In this document: positions 6,242 to 6,752 of the stretch, piece by piece
Layout: the number at the start of each line of letters is the position of its first letter
How positions within the stretch are numbered: position 1 is the first letter of the stretch
Assembly (NCBI GenBank): GCA_036258795.1
Contig: DATACZ010000126.1
Location: forward strand, 1 to 6,752
Direction of reading: 5' to 3'
From: DATACZ01 sp036258795
GTDB lineage: Bacteria; Actinomycetota; CADDZG01; JAHWKV01
Length of the DNA: 6,752 nt
Position numbers and translations under genes: made by a program
The notes under the pieces: model-generated
What the model saw: the letters and a program-made list of their open reading frames with translations, nothing else
The model's database searches: none
Told to the model about the DNA's origin: nothing

Positions 6242-6752
6242 ATGACCAGATATCCCACGAATGGCCGGGACGAGTCCGAGCCGCTGCAGTCCAGATTCAA
6301 GCTGCTAAGAGGTGAGCTCAGCGGCCGGGACCTCACGATCGGGATAGTGGTCAGCAGGTTCAACCACTCGATCACCCAGAGGCTTCTCGAGGGTGCGGAG
6401 GATGCCCTGGAAGAGGCCGGCGTATCCGCTGACTCGGTTACGACGGTCTCCGTGCCCGGGGCTTTTGAGATTCCCGGGGCCGCCAAGCAACTTGCCTGCA
6501 GAAACAAGGTCGACGCCATCGTCTGCCTGGGGGCAGTCGTCCGAGGTCAGACCGAACACTTCACCTACGTTTCCAAAGCGGTGCAGGAAGGGATTCTGGC
6601 CGTCTCGCTCGAGACCGACGTTCCGATCATCTTTGGGGTGCTCACGACCGACGACTTCGAGCAGGCCATGGACAGGACCGGTGGCCGCTTGGGTCACAAG
6701 GGTTACGAGGCTGCGCAGGATGCGGTAGAGATGGCCAACACCTACCGGCTGA
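6242..6752 (+). CDS. ribH: 6,7-dimethyl-8-ribityllumazine synthase (3' truncated by window edge)
   Basis: An open frame from ATG 6242 runs through the right edge, giving 170 codons and no stop. RibH condenses the RibD pathway product (after dephosphorylation) with dihydroxybutanone phosphate to make lumazine, the substrate of RibE. Visible motifs are IGIVVSRFN (33-41), VPGAFEIP (71-78), GAVVRGQTEHF (97-107, with likely catalytic His106), FGVLTT (131-136) and RTGGRLGHKG (145-154) before the final helix EAAQDAVEMAN. The family's common GNKG reads GHKG. Relative to E. coli RibH the N-terminus is about 17 residues longer, with a charged, probably disordered lead before GELSG. No alternative ATG, GTG or TTG lies between the start and the first conserved strand. 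The gap to ribBA is 7 bases, with AAAGGG close to the ATG. Only the extreme C-terminus should be missing. Confidence 0.95.
   Translation, partial: MTRYPTNGRDESEPLQSRFKLLRGELSGRDLTIGIVVSRFNHSITQRLLEGAEDALEEAGVSADSVTTVSVPGAFEIPGAAKQLACRNKVDAIVCLGAVVRGQTEHFTYVSKAVQEGILAVSLETDVPIIFGVLTTDDFEQAMDRTGGRLGHKGYEAAQDAVEMANTYRL

Overview
The window looks like chromosomal DNA from a GC-rich bacterium, most plausibly an actinobacterium or a related high-GC lineage. That is inferred from base composition, GTG and TTG starts, the fused RibBA, and a gene order that resembles the priA-fmt...ribD-ribE-ribBA-ribH neighbourhood of actinobacteria such as Mycobacterium tuberculosis. The exact taxon cannot be read from the sequence. 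Nothing marks it as mobile: there is no transposase, integrase, tRNA, rRNA or CRISPR array.

Layout. Positions 1-1597 (+) hold a tight cluster: the last 44 codons of a PriA-like helicase, then def (peptide deformylase) and fmt (methionyl-tRNA formyltransferase). Fmt adds the formyl group to initiator Met-tRNA and Def removes it from new proteins. Convergent to fmt, with 15 bases between the stops, lies a 426-residue minus-strand gene (1613-2893). Its product is predicted to be membrane-anchored and extracytoplasmic, with three diverged cysteine-bearing Ig-like repeats. Positions 2894-3208 are a divergent intergenic region with an AT-rich part beside the minus-strand gene and a strong imperfect hairpin before ribD.

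Positions 3209-6752 (+) are a riboflavin operon, ribD-ribE-ribBA-ribH, with gaps of 13, 16 and 7 bases. Together these encode every dedicated enzyme from GTP and ribulose 5-phosphate to riboflavin, except the phosphatase step that usually lies elsewhere. RibA (C-terminal half of RibBA) opens GTP. RibD deaminates and reduces the product. RibB (N-terminal half of RibBA) makes dihydroxybutanone phosphate. RibH makes lumazine and RibE dismutates it to riboflavin. ribH runs off the right edge, lacking only its extreme C-terminus.

Most of the window is well-understood housekeeping DNA. The parts worth a second look are the unrecognised Ig-repeat protein sitting where rsmB and rpe might be expected, and the ribD leader. 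The leader has no recognisable sense-strand FMN riboswitch but does have a hairpin with a possible loop-to-RBS-region pairing.
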